From NCBI RefSeq assembly GCF_051622035.1, contig NC_135365.1:11264001-11328000 (forward strand): a stretch of 64,000 bases of DNA, in the 5' to 3' direction. Source of the DNA: Arctopsyche grandis. Lineage: Eukaryota; Arthropoda; Insecta; Trichoptera; Hydropsychidae. The notes beneath the pieces are model-generated. The model did no database searches, was not told the DNA's origin, and was given only the letters and a program-made list of their open reading frames with translations. The stretch's first letter is position 1, and every line of letters begins with the position of its first letter. Positions 1-11,959 of the stretch are shown here, piece by piece. The translations under genes were made by a program, and so were the position numbers.

Positions 1-287
1 TTACGTGCATACATATGTATAATATAAAAAAAATGTATTTACATGCTTCCTAATATTTACCAAGGTTTCACACATGCGTATTAATAGAAATCATTTCAGT
101 GCATTTATTTTTCCATTGAGCAAACAAGCAAAGAAACAGATGTAGCATTGTTCTACGCCTACACGGCGCATATGAAATGTAAGTCAATTAAATCAGCGAA
201 AATATCAAGCTTATCAATTTCCGAAAAGAGCAATCAAAATTAACAGTATTCCATAGCAAAATCAGTCGACAGAAGATTAAGTCTCAC

Positions 288-360
288 CTTGCTTGGTGAC
301 GCACACTGACGCCAAGGTGATGATGACGGCGAACGCGAGAAAAACCCTGAAGTTTTCCAT
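288..360 (-). CDS. First coding exon of a secreted or membrane protein; gene runs off the left edge
   Basis: On the minus strand an ATG at 360 opens a 24-codon exon that starts MENFRVFLAFAVIITLASVC, a typical signal peptide (charged start, hydrophobic core, small residues near the end). It finishes in AAG followed by GTGAGA at 287-282, a strong 5' splice site, with one base of the next codon used (phase 1). No continuation is visible in bases 1-287, so the next exon lies outside the window. The exon is clearly richer in G+C and CpG than its surroundings, as coding DNA is here. The product cannot be named from the leader alone. A transmembrane anchor instead of a cleaved signal is also possible. 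Confidence 0.65.
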
Positions 361-1166
361 CTCGCGTCTAGTTTTCCCCTGTCGTTGCTTATTGCGTTGA
401 TATTGTGTTATCCACACTTGCGAACATTATCCCGAAATGTTTGTATTTTCCGTTTTAAACTTTTTTTTGAACCCGACGAGCGGAAATGTCGAAGCGATAC
501 GACCGCACTTATCAAATATTGATATATGTATGTATTGCAGGGTTATGATAACTGCGTTTCTGTTTGTTTAGGGGAAAATTTTAAAACTTTTGTTTACTCT
601 TCCCATACATATGCGTAGGTCCTTCGGATTTCGAGAAGCCGTTTAATAAAAAGATTTTTTTTTTATATGAAACTAAACACACTTTGGATCGATGGTTTTA
701 GACGATTTAAGGAAAACACAATTTTTATTTTAATCCACGAAGAAATTACAACGATTTCCTCCTGTCGGAGGAAAATTCTGACGTGTTTTTATACTTTCAC
801 TTGCAATTAGGTGCTTGCTTGTCGCCACGCGACGTACCGACTCGCCGTGCTGCAAAAGACTGACTGAACTGCTTCGAATATTTAGTAGCACAACTTGATC
901 CAGGGATTGTAAACATTCTACTCTCGAGCTTTAAATATGGTCTAAAATCAGTTGATCGGCGGTTTTTAAACTTTTTCCCCTTCTTAAATCCCTTTTAGAA
1001 CCAGTACAAAGTCGCGGAACATCTACTTAATACCTGCATCGATTCAAATACTAATTAATAAACGAAACTTTTCTTCTTTAGTAAATAATTAACTACTACT
1101 CTTCTTTTAAATGCGTTCAAAAAATATTTTTTTAATAGACTGAAAATTTTTGTATATATTTTTTAA
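361..1166. other. Upstream flank of the left-edge gene
   Basis: No ORF. The part from 361 to about 900 is less AT-rich, with several CpGs, as expected for a promoter and 5' UTR of the minus-strand gene starting at 360. No TATA box or initiator could be placed with confidence. From about 1020 the sequence becomes plain AT-rich. Confidence 0.35.
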
Positions 1167-1375
1167 TCTAATATATATTTTCGAAAGAGACTTTGTTTGT
1201 ATGTATGTAAGTATTGTTGGCTCGTAAATCCGTGACGTCATCCAACAAATGAATATTCAAATAAATTTAAATAAAATAAAACTATTCAAATAAATTTAAA
1301 ATGTTTACTATTAGATTGGCCATGTTTAAGCGGTTTATATTACAAATACCTAGCGAAACTGGGTAAAACCAATAG
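1167..1375 (+). mobile_element. Short non-autonomous Helitron, family 1
   Basis: Starts TCTAATATAT after an A and ends with a degraded AATAG after an imperfect subterminal hairpin (TAGCGAAACTGGGTAAAA). The body (GACGTCATC, runs of AAATAAATTTAAATAAAA, GCCATGTTTAAGCGG) is shared with copies at 12777, 21007, 27540, about 28500 and the large element at 40489. The 5'-TC, 3'-CTAG ends, 3' hairpin and A/T target fit Helitrons. No coding capacity. Confidence 0.7.
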
Positions 1376-1499
1376 TAGACTATAATATACTATGTATGCA
1401 TGTAAATATGTACATGGTACAGGGACTGGGATTGCAAAAATACCAGAATTTCCGATTATGGTATTATCGAAATAAATAAAGAAGAATACCGGGATATAA

Positions 1500-1930
1500 C
1501 CAGTAGCGTGGTCTAGTGGTGAATGTTGAATTATTTCGTACTTGATGTTACGAGTTCGATTCCCCGCTAAGTCTCGCTGCTGGCCAGACCTTGATTTGTC
1601 TAGGTCGATCGTTTCTTATCAGAATTTGCCAATTTTCCTGATTTTCATTAAAACGATTCCTGTAAAATTGGCGTTTCCTTCCCAATTTTCTGTTGCGAAC
1701 CTTTAGTTATTGTTATATCTTAGGTTTCGCCATATTGCTCACCATAGATGTCTCTGTGGTTGTTCGTATTGTTACATGAAAGTTATTCATCGTTATTTAT
1801 CGTATTAATACGATTTTTGTAATATATATATACTGACCATAGATGTCAGATATTGTATCTATGTAATAATTATGTGGACCAGGAAGGCGCATTTGGGGTT
1901 TACCTGTTAAGCCTTCCTGGTATATTTGTA
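1500..1930 (+). mobile_element. tRNA-derived SINE with 3' terminal hairpin
   Basis: The head has a pol III A-box-like segment (GCGTGGTCTAGTGGTGA) and a B box (GAGTTCGATTCC) at about 1552. A conserved core follows (GATCGTTTCTTATCAGA, TTGCCAATTTTCCTGATTTC), then CATAGATGTC motifs, then a hairpin CCAGGAAGGC...GCCTTCCTGG at 1879-1921. The same order is seen in reverse at 3290-3770. It is a SINE and not a tRNA gene, because the acceptor and anticodon stems are not tRNA-like. A second small hairpin (GGAAGCAATT/AATTGCTTCC) follows at 1937-1970. Confidence 0.7.
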
Positions 1931-2079
1931 AAAAAGGAAGCAATTATTAATAATAAAAAAAATTGCTTCCTATATCCCGAGCACCGCTTGCATGTTTCGA
2001 GATGTTTGTTGAAAAAAGGCCAAACATTCAAATACAAGATATTCGGGTACATAACTGTGAAGTAGGTACGTCCCAGCTA

Positions 2080-2665
2080 TAAAGGATTATAATATTTCGT
2101 AGTTTTGATTTTTGCAATTCAGACTTAAGCTTATGAGATACCCAATCATCGCTCACTGGAGATGCAAACGAAGAGTCAACCGTCAGCTGGGGAATTAGTT
2201 TTTGTTGAAAGACAAATTATTTTTCCATATACTAATTTATTAGAATAATAGTCCCTGTCGTGTAATCATTGTATATTGTTATATCGTACTGAAAAATGTA
2301 CCAAATTTTGCCGAACATCCAATTTAACGACATAGTGAACGACATCGGAAAATAGTAAAAATTAAAATAATTTTACAAACTATAAAATTAAGACAGATCG
2401 AAAATAATTTTATAGCGCGCAGGCTTTTCCTCCCGAATCCTGCGCGCGCACATTAAACAAGGCTGTATGACAAAAAGAGAGATAATTTCACCGCATGCCA
2501 CTCATATATATTATATATACATACATACATAGTACTGTTTACCATGCACCCCTTTTTTTTTGATCTTTCGACTTAAGATCTTTCGATTTTCGATCTTTGC
2601 CTTTCTATATTTGCGTTTTCGGGCTTTTCACATTCGGTCCCGTGAGGTAGACCCCTTCCGTACAT
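2080..2665 (+). repeat. Composite repeat also found, partly inverted, at 15.1-15.56 kb
   Basis: Bases 2080-2270 match 15085-15300 in the same orientation (TCGCTCACTGGAGAT, GAAGAGTCAACC, AGTCCCTGTCGTGT). Bases 2550-2645 match 15340-15450 as reverse complement (GATCTTTCGACTTAAGATC and its neighbours). At 2416-2450 there is a GC hairpin (GCGCGCAGG...CCTGCGCGC). This is probably a DNA transposon with palindromic ends. No protein is encoded. Confidence 0.5.
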
Positions 2666-3289
2666 CTTTCCTACAGTGGGTTTTATTCTAATAATCTAAC
2701 TTTACACACTGTCTTCTCATCTTGCTACTTCTGTGACATTTCATGTATCTGGATGTCACGATGACAGTACTGCTTCTACATATATTAATCAAATGCAATA
2801 TTCAATATTGCGTTCATATGTTACATACGCGTTTCCCAATCCGCTCGGAAAGGTACACAATTTCTTCATTGAACGATTGATAGTTCAATAATGTTAAGAA
2901 ACACAAAACTTTTACACGAACAACAGTTGAGTTGTTTTTCAAGCTTTTTATTAGCTTCACTCTGTAAGTTAAGTAACATTCCTGCCCGTCAAAAATTTGT
3001 GATCTAATTTTGAACCACTTCCACTCTTCTGGTCGCTTTGATAACTTACTAACATACGACGTTTAGCTAACATTGAAGTAAGCTAATGTTGCTGACATGA
3101 AGCTAGGGGAGTTTAATCATTAATGAAGTTATTAAAATTTACATCGAAATCTTGTATCGGATCGGAGCGTTGACAGATAGCTATCAATACGCCTCTTCCT
3201 ACCACCTCGTTGCAACTCGTTAAAACATTGTTAAAGCTACTTTTTTTACTATCATCTCATATACACTTAATATTACAAGCTTTTATTTT
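2666..3289. other. Intergenic, nothing recognised
   Basis: AT-rich single-copy-looking DNA without a usable reading frame, RNA gene or clear repeat. Confidence 0.4.
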
Positions 3290-3770
3290 TTTTTTTTTTA
3301 TTATTTTATTTCATACCAGGAAGGCATTACAGGTAAACCCCAATGTGCCTTCCTGGCCAAATTACAAACAATACAGCATTTTTTATTATTTACATAAGTC
3401 GCTAAATTACGAGACACTGACAAACTCGACAATTAACGAGACATCTATGAATTGTACATACATTTTTATTGTAATATTTACATTAATCATACTCAAATAG
3501 TGGTGACATAGTAGGTAGGAAGGATTTTTAGCCAATTTTTAATCGGGAATCGTTTCAACAATGAAATCAGAGAAAATTGGCAAACTCTGATAGGAAACGA
3601 TCAACCAGGAGTCACAAATCCTGGTCTGACCAGCAGCATTACAGATATACTCAGAAAAATTCTTTTTCAATCGAGGTCAGCTCAAGGGATCGAACTCGGC
3701 GCCTCTCAGTGTTAAAAAGAAGCTTAACGACCGAGCCACGCTGCTTTTATAATGTATCATATACATTTTT
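3290..3770 (-). mobile_element. tRNA-derived SINE, near full length, minus strand
   Basis: Read on the minus strand, the head at 3750-3680 carries an A-box-like segment (GCGTGGCTCGGTCGTTAAG) and a B box (GAGTTCGATCCC). The core follows (GATCGTTTCCTATCAGA, TTGCCAATTTTCTCTGATTTC), then CATAGATGTCTCG, AATGCTGTATTG and the hairpin CCAGGAAGGC...GCCTTCCTGG at 3356-3318. It ends in an A-rich tail at about 3290. Same module order as 1500-1930. Confidence 0.7.
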
Positions 3771-3774
3771 TTAA

Positions 3775-6700
3775 TTCACTAATAGATTATTATATTTTTA
3801 TATACATTTTTGCCATGTGCTGATTGAAATAGGTCAGTAGGGCATATATATTGATGATATCAATTTTACGACTGGTTTATAATAATAGGTAAAGGTACAG
3901 AGACTTTAAATATTTATACTATTGTTTGATATAGTAAATCCATCATGATGATATAAGACTTATCGCGATCGACATTATGGTATGCTTTTATATACTGGTA
4001 AATTTATCACTATAGCCTGAAACACGGCAAACGCTGATAGTAATTATCTCGTTTGCTTAAACTTACCTTAGTTGGCAATACTAACAGTTAAAAAAAACCA
4101 CCGGTTATTGAGATATAACAGTAAGTCTATATCAAAATTTTCATGCTAGGAAAGAGATTGGGATCGCAAACATTTCAGACGTCACTTGAATGGAAAAATG
4201 TTTGCGATCTCTTTGCACCATGAAGGTGAAGATTCATTCGTTTTGTTTACACTTGTGAGTAAATTAATAAGCATTCGAATAATGTTACAAGTGCCAGTGT
4301 CAAAAGACGTGCCAAGTGTTACCAATTACCATCCATTTTACATTGGTGTTATTTTTCACATTATTTCAAATACACAAGTGAGGAATATTTACAAAAGCGA
4401 CACATTATGCAATACAGAAAGTCCCGAAATCATATACATAGTGCGTCATGAGTGAATGCTTTTGGGAAATCCGACGATTTTGGGATTGTACAAGAGTAAA
4501 TTATTTATATAAATATATGTATGTATTATATATTTAAATTCAAATTTTGCGCAATTTGTTCGTGAACATTTTCTTTCTGCAACTCCGGTAAAAATTTCAA
4601 ACAATTCTATTTCAATCCATCGAACATACTGTTCTGGAATTTATCTGTTCCGTGTTAAAATTGTTTATTTTGAGTTCGAAGTGTTTTCGTTTCGCACGTT
4701 CAAATTATATTTACGAAATTGTACATAATTATTTAAAGATTACAATACTAATCATGATCGCCTTGAAGATTCTGGCAACTTTCAAAATTTGATTGATGAG
4801 TTTGATTGAACGATTTGTGGAAGTACTGTTAGCTATTGTTTACACAAGCCATAATTTAACCATTTAAGCCATCACGATGACATTCGTAAGCGACATTGAC
4901 CGCGATTCTTGTGATGGTGATGGTGGCAAAAAGTGTAAAAAACAATATTTTTTTTTATCCATTCGTAAAATGAGATTCAAGATAGGCAGAGACATCTTCG
5001 ATGACGAATAAGTGGAAATGTAACGGAACCATTATGGCCAGTGGAATATTTAAAAAAAAGTTATCAATAAAAATCATTTCACTTTAACTGAAAACAGTCA
5101 AAAGTAATATCAGTGTATAAAATTAATAATTTCTATTACATGTAAAAAAAATCAGTCTGATTTGTTGAGCGGCTTGGGAGATAATTGAATCCAATAACTT
5201 AAAAAAAGGACACATATAAGGTACAATTTCCGCTTAGCTTGAAAAATTTAACAAAAAACACTAATTTTTTCTAATCATTAAAACGTGATCAGTGATCGAT
5301 TCTAAGTTCGAATCAGTCAATATCGTGAGTTCAAATTTTCAAATGATCTTAAAATTCATTTATTTGCTACTTCGTACATATATAGATAAAGTAAAAAATC
5401 TGAAGAAGTTCAGAAAATGTTTTTAAAATATTTGATTGAAGATTTAGAGAATTTACAAATAGACTAGGAAGGACATTTAAAATTTGCTAGTTTATTTATT
5501 TAATAAAAACAACACAGGAGATCTCTTGGTAGCCTTTTCATGCGGGCCAAATTTTTCCGTCAATATTGTATAATATTAAACGAAGTTGTTAAAGCAAATT
5601 TAGATTTTTATAACCACTTCGGACGTTTCCAGTTACCATATAATGAAATCAACTAATTCATCGCCGTGCGACCACCGGTGGGCGCTTGAGCTAGGTACGA
5701 AATCAACACACGCCCACCCGTGAGCTGTTACACCTAAAATGAAGCTCAATTAATTTCTGTTTACAAACACATACATGAATCGTTTTAAAAAATAACAAAC
5801 TTGAAAACATCTATATTTCGATAGACGTGTCTACAAAAACGTGCGGCGATGAAGTGTTGTGTTTTATTATGTTTTTGTGACAACCCTAGGCTGTTACACT
5901 ATTTCAAATATAATAAATTGTAATTTGATATGTTACGTTCAAAAGGAATATAGAAACATTTTAAATATGATTGAATTGTCGCATCCTACAAATAATAGCT
6001 GTTTTTGTCTTGACACATGATGAAACGAATGACAAACATTAACTGCAACAGTTGGAACAATTATCTAGACCAGTAGCGTATTATTTACATCCGAAATATA
6101 ATATTTCCTCTGGCATACGTTTACTATAGATACGTTCATAGTTACATTTTATCGACAAGACATTATTTTCTCAACATGTACGAACTTTATCAGAAACTGA
6201 TAATAAGCACTGATATCATCGTGTTTAGTAACAAGTTAAACTCAAACTATTGATGGCACTCACATGTACTATTGTAAATACCTACCCAATAGTGTTTGTT
6301 TGGTTAAAATAATAGATATAATAGTATTAAAAAGAAAATTGTTGAAAAAAACAAAAACGACAATGACATTAAAAAAGCGACGGTTTAACCGCTACTTCCG
6401 CCACTATCATTATATCTGTTTGTTAGTTAAAGTCCTTATCTGCCTTTGTGCACACAAATGCGTACGTTCTACTTTTAACTGACCAACTGTTTATATGGTT
6501 TTGAAGTTGACATTCCATCCAGATTACTTCATTAGAAACCGAACAGTTTACTAAACGTAAACAGATATAATGCACTCATACATTTTATCAGGCATGTTTG
6601 TATTACGTTACATTTAAAAATGGCCAGAAAGGTTCGACAAATAGTATAATTGAAATATAATTAGACATTTCAGACAATTATGTTGAAATTAAATTAAATA

Positions 6701-6780
6701 CTGACAATCGAAAATAGTCTTAATGTTATCCACGCGACTCATCAATCATCACCAACATTTACAAAGAGATATTTGAGATG
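3775..6780. other. Intergenic; one interspersed-repeat fragment
   Basis: No convincing gene. Bases about 5040-5570 resemble the hAT-type MITE at 39748-40020 in pieces (TTCACTTTAACTGAAAACAG; AAGGACATTTAAAATTTG; GCGGGCCAAATTTTT). The rest is AT-rich with short frames of the length expected by chance, such as 4186-4455 and 6264-6482, which have no signal peptide, domain or splice context. Confidence 0.4.
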
Positions 6781-7395
6781 TTTAGCACATGATTGACATT
6801 TAACCCGATAGTCGTTGCAACGAACTGGAAATCCCCTCGACAATTCCAGCAATGCCTGATAGTATATGTATATGTATATAGTTCTGATACGGTGATAAAA
6901 TTATCGAATATTTCAGACGGATATTCCAAGACCGGAAGTGAACTACTGAAGAGAGATTTCATTTTTCTCCGAAAATTCCGCAAAGGGTTCATTTTGTCGA
7001 TTCTGATAAATTGCATAAAAAATATAACGAAGGCAAAGTGGATTCACTCGCTGTATGTAAACGTAGAGCAACCTCACAAGGATTATTTGTGGAAATATAA
7101 ATATGTACTTCATAACTTGCTGACTGACTATTCATAAGAACACATTCAAAAGTGCAGAACGGGATGTGTACGTGGACTCCAGCTGCGAGAGGCGTTTCTT
7201 CACCTCATTATTAATTAACACGTTCGTATTATTTCGACAAATTTCTCCTTCTTCTTCTAGTGCCTTATCCGAAGTTGATAAAATGTTACTAAAATATTTA
7301 ATAAGTTCGATTTTTTGGAGAAAAAAATATGAAGTGGGGGGCGGCTGTAGCTTCATAGTGCCTCACCTGTTTTTAAAGTCACGAGCCGCCACTAA
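6781..7395. other. Less AT-rich segment with short overlapping frames; possible decayed hAT element
   Basis: Frames of 60-115 codons exist on both strands (6793-7137 plus; 7016-6759 and 7356-7132 minus). None resembles a protein known to me. Read on the minus strand, the right end (7395 to about 7340) begins AGTGGCGGCTCGTGACTTT, which resembles the terminal repeats of some hAT transposons. The minus-strand peptides may therefore be transposase debris. A matching second terminus was not found. Confidence 0.25.
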
Positions 7396-7589
7396 TTCAT
7401 ACTATCCAGCAGTTCACGGCCACAGTATAGCATAACAGTTCACGTAAACGACAGTTTCTATTTATACTATACAGCAACGTACGTTTTGCCACGTTCAGAC
7501 AAGTTTTGGCCGAGTGCAAGGCAAAATCAGCTTACGTATACATTACGGCGCAATCATCGAATTAATATTGTCACAATATGACGTTCCGA

Positions 7590-7660
7590 AAATATTCATA
7601 TGCGCATGCGCACTCACGTTAGTACGCGTGCACTCGCTACTATGACGTCACGTCGTGCGT
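7590..7660. promoter_or_regulatory. NRF1/Ewg-like palindrome and CRE close together
   Basis: TGCGCATGCGCA (about 7599-7610) matches the palindromic NRF1/Erect-wing consensus. About 30 bases later TGACGTCA is a full CRE. Both lie in the most CpG-rich stretch of this part (7480-7680), as in broad promoters of constitutive insect genes. No transcript can be attached to it here. The only coding-like frames nearby are the weak ones at 6781-7395. Confidence 0.35.
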
Positions 7661-7869
7661 AAATATATCCACATTGGCCAAAGAAAACCGGGCTTGCTCG
7701 ATGCGTTACGGTGACATGTACTGCTGCATAGTATGAATAGATTTTGTCGGCTACTGCTGCTGCTTGCTGTTACATCTACGCCAATGTGTCCATATAAAAT
7801 GTACCAAATAATACTTTTCGTACTGCTGGTTACGTGCAGTTGACGGCACGCGCTGTGCTACTATAAATA

Positions 7870-8835
7870 TATGTAGGTACATAGACCTTTAATTGTTATT
7901 AAAGAAATCTGGGATTTATAACCATTTTTGATTTTGAAATCATGGCACTTAACTTATGCAAGACCTCTGAAATAACATCGTTCGACTTCTCGTAATCAAT
8001 GAGTCATCAGAAAACGGACACAGGTGGGTCATTATTGAAGCCTCTGGTGCGGAACTGGTGACGTAGTTTTGGTTCATTGACTGATCTTCTCGTCTCGACT
8101 TTCACTTTCGTTTAATAGTACCACACGCTACCAGCGATTCGAAGAATCCTTGAAGTAATCCAAAAAAGTAACTGACAGGGCTAATTAACTAATTAAATTT
8201 CACCAGACACACCCTGTATGGGGTGTGTTGTCGAAGGGGAAACGCGTCCATTACCACTTGTAAGTGTATATGTATATATATTAAAATAAATGCCAGTATA
8301 ATATATATGTATTATATATCATACATTTTATTGTATGTATATGTAAATTAATAGGGGGAGAGACTAATTGGTATGGTTTACAATAGTGAGCTATTTGGGT
8401 TTTGAACTATAAACATTTCGTGTATTTACAAATGACGTATCTTAGTTCTCTGATGTGATTACAGTATACGTCTTTACTTTCAAATTTAAAAACATTTGAA
8501 AAAATAAAATTTTGTTTTAGTGAAAATTATAAATCACTCAAGGTTTTGTTTTTGCTTCATGAGTACAGGAAATCAGCGGTTTTCAAATGATATCATTATA
8601 TTCCGCATGATAACGAACTTAAATAACTTTTCCTCTTCAACATACACACATAAAATGAAATGTCAACAAGTCGATCATAATAAACCAAAAATTCAATGGC
8701 AGACGCAAGTTTCAAACAATCGAAGGCTAAGTGAAGCCGTCCAATTGAGCTTTAGAATGTAATTAGTATATTATATGTAGATGGATGAGAGTATCTTCCG
8801 AATAAGAACTGAAAGCTTGATCGATTGTGATGACT
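7870..8835. other. Intergenic, nothing recognised
   Basis: No coding frame or element supported. An AT-rich microsatellite-like stretch lies at 8260-8345. Confidence 0.35.
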
Positions 8836-9085
8836 AGAGGTAGGATAGTCACAGTGCTATCTATTGTTCCATTGTTGTAAATATTTTGTAAAAAAGGTTC
8901 GGCAAACCTTTAACAATGCATTTACAACATTTGAACAATACGCGGCACCTTCTGTGTCCGGGCTTTAGTGATGACTGATGAGTAGTCACCGGAGCCAGAG
9001 GGGGCTGTGTATTGTTCAAAGGTTGTAAATGCATTGTTAAAGGTTTGCCGAGCAATGGATAGCACTGTGACTGTCCTACCTCTAC
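8836..9085. mobile_element. Foldback MITE (long imperfect inverted repeat)
   Basis: The left arm from 8836 (AGAGGTAGGATAGTCACAGT) pairs with the right arm ending at 9085 (ACTGTGACTGTCCTACCTCT). Pairing continues inward (GGTTCGGCAAACCTTTAACA with TGTTAAAGGTTTGCCG; GCATTTACAAC with GTTGTAAATGC). The arms are about 100 bases with an unpaired centre near 8955-8995. No ORF is credible, since frames on both strands are mirror images of each other. Confidence 0.65.
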
Positions 9086-9424
9086 TGATGAGTGTACAAC
9101 TAATATACATTATTAATATAAAACTTGCCGACTTGTTGGTCGTTTTTATGGTGTTTAAATATTCACTTTTATATTCAAACACAAATGAAATGCAGCATTT
9201 GTCATAGTCATGATTCAACTATGAACATTTTTTGCGATTAATGCAGCAGCAAAAAAAATATCTTTCCTGATAATAGTGAAATTCTGAAGAAAAAATGTGA
9301 TAGGGCCCGAAAAGAACCGACAGCTGTTTATTAAAATCACCAATTTGGAACATTACAGAATAGCATGAAATTGAAATTTATATGAAGTTTTCAATATGGC
9401 ATTCTGTTTATGAGTAGGTACTAA

Positions 9425-10192
9425 TCAGGGATTCCAAAAATACCGATATTTTTCACTACCGGTATTAAATGGAATTTTAAGTAATGTTGGTATCTACAGA
9501 AAATACCACCGTCGGTAGTACTGGTATCTACTAAAATGGCACTATCGGTAGTATCGGTATTGATTTATTTAAGTAATTTTGTGCAATCAAATTCAATCAA
9601 TTACCAACAAAAAAAATATTATTTTAATCAGTTACTTAATTAATTACAGAATACTGACTTATGTCCTTCTATCATATATCGCGAAAATAGCCGATCAGCG
9701 AATGTCAATTTTTTTTGCGTTAAGATTTTGTGAATGGTGTTATCTTTTAAATTATATGTACATACATATATGTATTCAAATAATTGTCAAACCAAAAACT
9801 TCAGAAGCTGACGATTCAGTTCTATGTAAATCAATATATGTAAAATGTATTCAGATATATGTAAGAACGATATTTTCGGCATACTTTTTCTTTGAATTTA
9901 AATTTATGATTTATGATAATTATGATTAAACATTTGGCGGCTACTTCGAATAGGAGTTCAAAAAATGTATGGTGTTAATTTATTCTTCGACTAATCCATA
10001 CAAACTAGTCGATACAACGTGTTCGTCAAAATTCCAAACAATTTGACTAACATAAATAACATAAATTGTAATTATAATATTTCAGTACCACCAGTAGTAT
10101 ATTTTGTACTACCGGTAGTACCGAAAGTCAAATTTCGACCAAACACCAGTAAAACCGGTTTCAGTAATACCGATATTGGAATCCCTATCTAT
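9425..10192. mobile_element. TIR transposon without a usable ORF
   Basis: Terminal inverted repeats: AGGGATTCCAAAAATACCGA at 9426 and the complement ending TCGGTATT/GGAATCCCT at about 10190. Subterminal CGGTAGTA/ACCGGT boxes recur on both sides. Related fragments are at 27740-28135 (truncated) and 30074-30125 (one end). The interior is AT-rich. Its longest frame (9579-9929) is not protein-like. The CAGGGATTCC start is hAT-like, but no clean 8-base target duplication is seen. Confidence 0.55.
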
Positions 10193-10710
10193 GGAAATAT
10201 GTATGTTTGCAAAATTTCCAAAAAATAAGCTCGTTGTAAGTGAGATCGTAAGAATCCTTGTCCACATACAGCATAGTCAGGTTATATAAAACCATTTAAT
10301 AATGCTTTCACTATCATGTATTCTCTTAACATAACATTTTTAAATATGTAATTGCTAATCGGGCTCGTACTTATTCAATCATCCGACATATAAATAATAC
10401 ATGTACTTTCTTCTTTATACGTTTCAATTTAATATAATATGTAATACATAATCTTATATAAATTGACATATATTATATACTGCGTTGTTTCAATCATTGA
10501 TCTATTCAAAAGACCAGACTTATTATAATGAAAGAATCATCCACTTGAAGATGTCTGTGGACCCCTTATGTAGATCTTGTTTATAACAATAAAATACCAA
10601 TTACTAAAATGCTCAATATGACTCGGCCAAGGCAGGATGTTCGCAGGAGGACTTTATTGTGGGTGGCAAACTGACTATACATATGTACATACATAAGTCC
10701 TGATTAGTCT
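10193..10710. other. Intergenic, nothing recognised
   Basis: AT-rich, no supported feature. Confidence 0.35.
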
Positions 10711-10718
10711 GGTCTATA

Positions 10719-11278
10719 CAGGGCCGCGCCTAGGAGTTCAGCCGCTCTTCAATTTTATCAGCATTTGTATAAATCATATGAATAAATAAAAAAATTATTG
10801 CATACGAGTAGTGCAAAAATCTTACTTTGTGATAAATATTGTGTGAGAAATATAGTATTGAAAATTTTAATCACAATAGAAATTAACCAGGCAAACATAC
10901 AGAAAACCAAAATGTTTAGTTCTGAACAGGATCAGAAGACAAGAGATACTAAAAGTTTTCAAGTTCATTCAAGAAAATATGGTGTTTTTACCCCCATACC
11001 ACATCTAGGACATTTTTCTTTCGATGACCAACCAATACTCAAATTGCAATTGCAAAGATAATAGACTGAAGCTATACCTGCTATCTCGTTATTTCCCCGA
11101 ATTATAGTTCGGGTGTGTAACAAGCTGTCACTTGCAACAGCAATCCACAAGTATACAACAAGACAGCTAAATGCATTTTAAAAAGTATGATGTCTTGTTT
11201 CTTATTTTTAAGGAATACAAATCTTTCGGCCGCCTGTGCACGTTGCACACATTTATACATATGGTAGGCGCAGCCCTG
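10719..11278. mobile_element. Non-autonomous hAT transposon with 8-base target duplication
   Basis: Ends are CAGGGCCGCGCCTA at 10719 and TAGGCGCAGCCCTG ending at 11278, inverted repeats differing by one base. They are flanked by GGTCTATA (10711-10718) and GGTCTATG (11279-11286), an 8-base duplication with one mismatch. The CAGGG start and 8-base duplication are hAT hallmarks. Total 560 bases. Internal frames (10798-11061 plus; 11150-10965 minus) have no recognised transposase motif, so the element cannot move by itself. Confidence 0.8.
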
Positions 11279-11414
11279 GGTCTATGTGTGTACATGTGCT
11301 ATTTTCAAATGGTCATATGTGTAGGTATATATTTTTTGTAAATTGTATATTCTGTCATCTGTCTGAAGTTAAATAAAAAAAAAATGAATATTTTACTGTA
11401 AATCATTCTCTCAA

Positions 11415-11804
11415 TTGGACAGAGAATATTGTTTTCAAATTGGTCGGAAAATTGAAATTCAGATAAAGATGAAACGTCCGACCTCCAGTTCCGACGTTGG
11501 AAATAAACGTTCAATTATATTCGACGAATTCTTGAAGATTTGCCAAGGATTCGATGCGACACTAAATCTTGGCGCCAACACGCTAAATGAAATTATTTTT
11601 ATTTGTGATATGGATGATGTGACATCGATTTGCGTGTATAGTAATAAATTGGGTGACGAGTTTGCCGTTGATTGGACATCAATTAAATCAAACGTGGTAA
11701 TAAAAATAAATAAATGGGAAAATATGGGAGTGCCCAATATACGACTCTTTGTACACCAAATTAACGATCACTTAATAAACAACGACAAACAACACAGGGC
11801 ATAA
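11415..11804 (+). CDS. Small single-exon ORF, unrecognised, 111-129 aa
   Basis: The frame may open at 11415 or, more likely, at the internal methionine at 11469 (MKRPTSSSDVGNKRSIIFDE). It is followed 15 bases after the stop by AATAAA-like sequence. Codon use and amino-acid mixture (acidic and aromatic residues, few homopolymers) look more protein-like than the surrounding AT-rich frames. There is no signal peptide, membrane segment or motif that I recognise. It has no visible intron and sits between a hAT element and a solo LTR, so it could be a retrocopy, a transposon-carried fragment or the 3' exon of a larger gene. Existence as a gene is uncertain. Confidence 0.35.
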   Translation: MDREYCFQIGRKIEIQIKMKRPTSSSDVGNKRSIIFDEFLKICQGFDATLNLGANTLNEIIFICDMDDVTSICVYSNKLGDEFAVDWTSIKSNVVIKINKWENMGVPNIRLFVHQINDHLINNDKQHRA

Positions 11805-11959
11805 AAATAAAATATTATTGAGAGAAATCCATTCACTATAACTTTACCTCAATTAATTTATTTTCAATTTCTCCGTTAGAATCTACACATTTTTTTCATT
11901 ACGTCCTTTTTGGCAATTCTATTTACATATATATTTTTTTTATTATTTACATACATATG

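Noticed and set aside
1500-1600. Possible tRNA gene (A and B boxes)
   Set aside because: B box present but no cloverleaf can be drawn. The sequence continues into a SINE core found in other copies.
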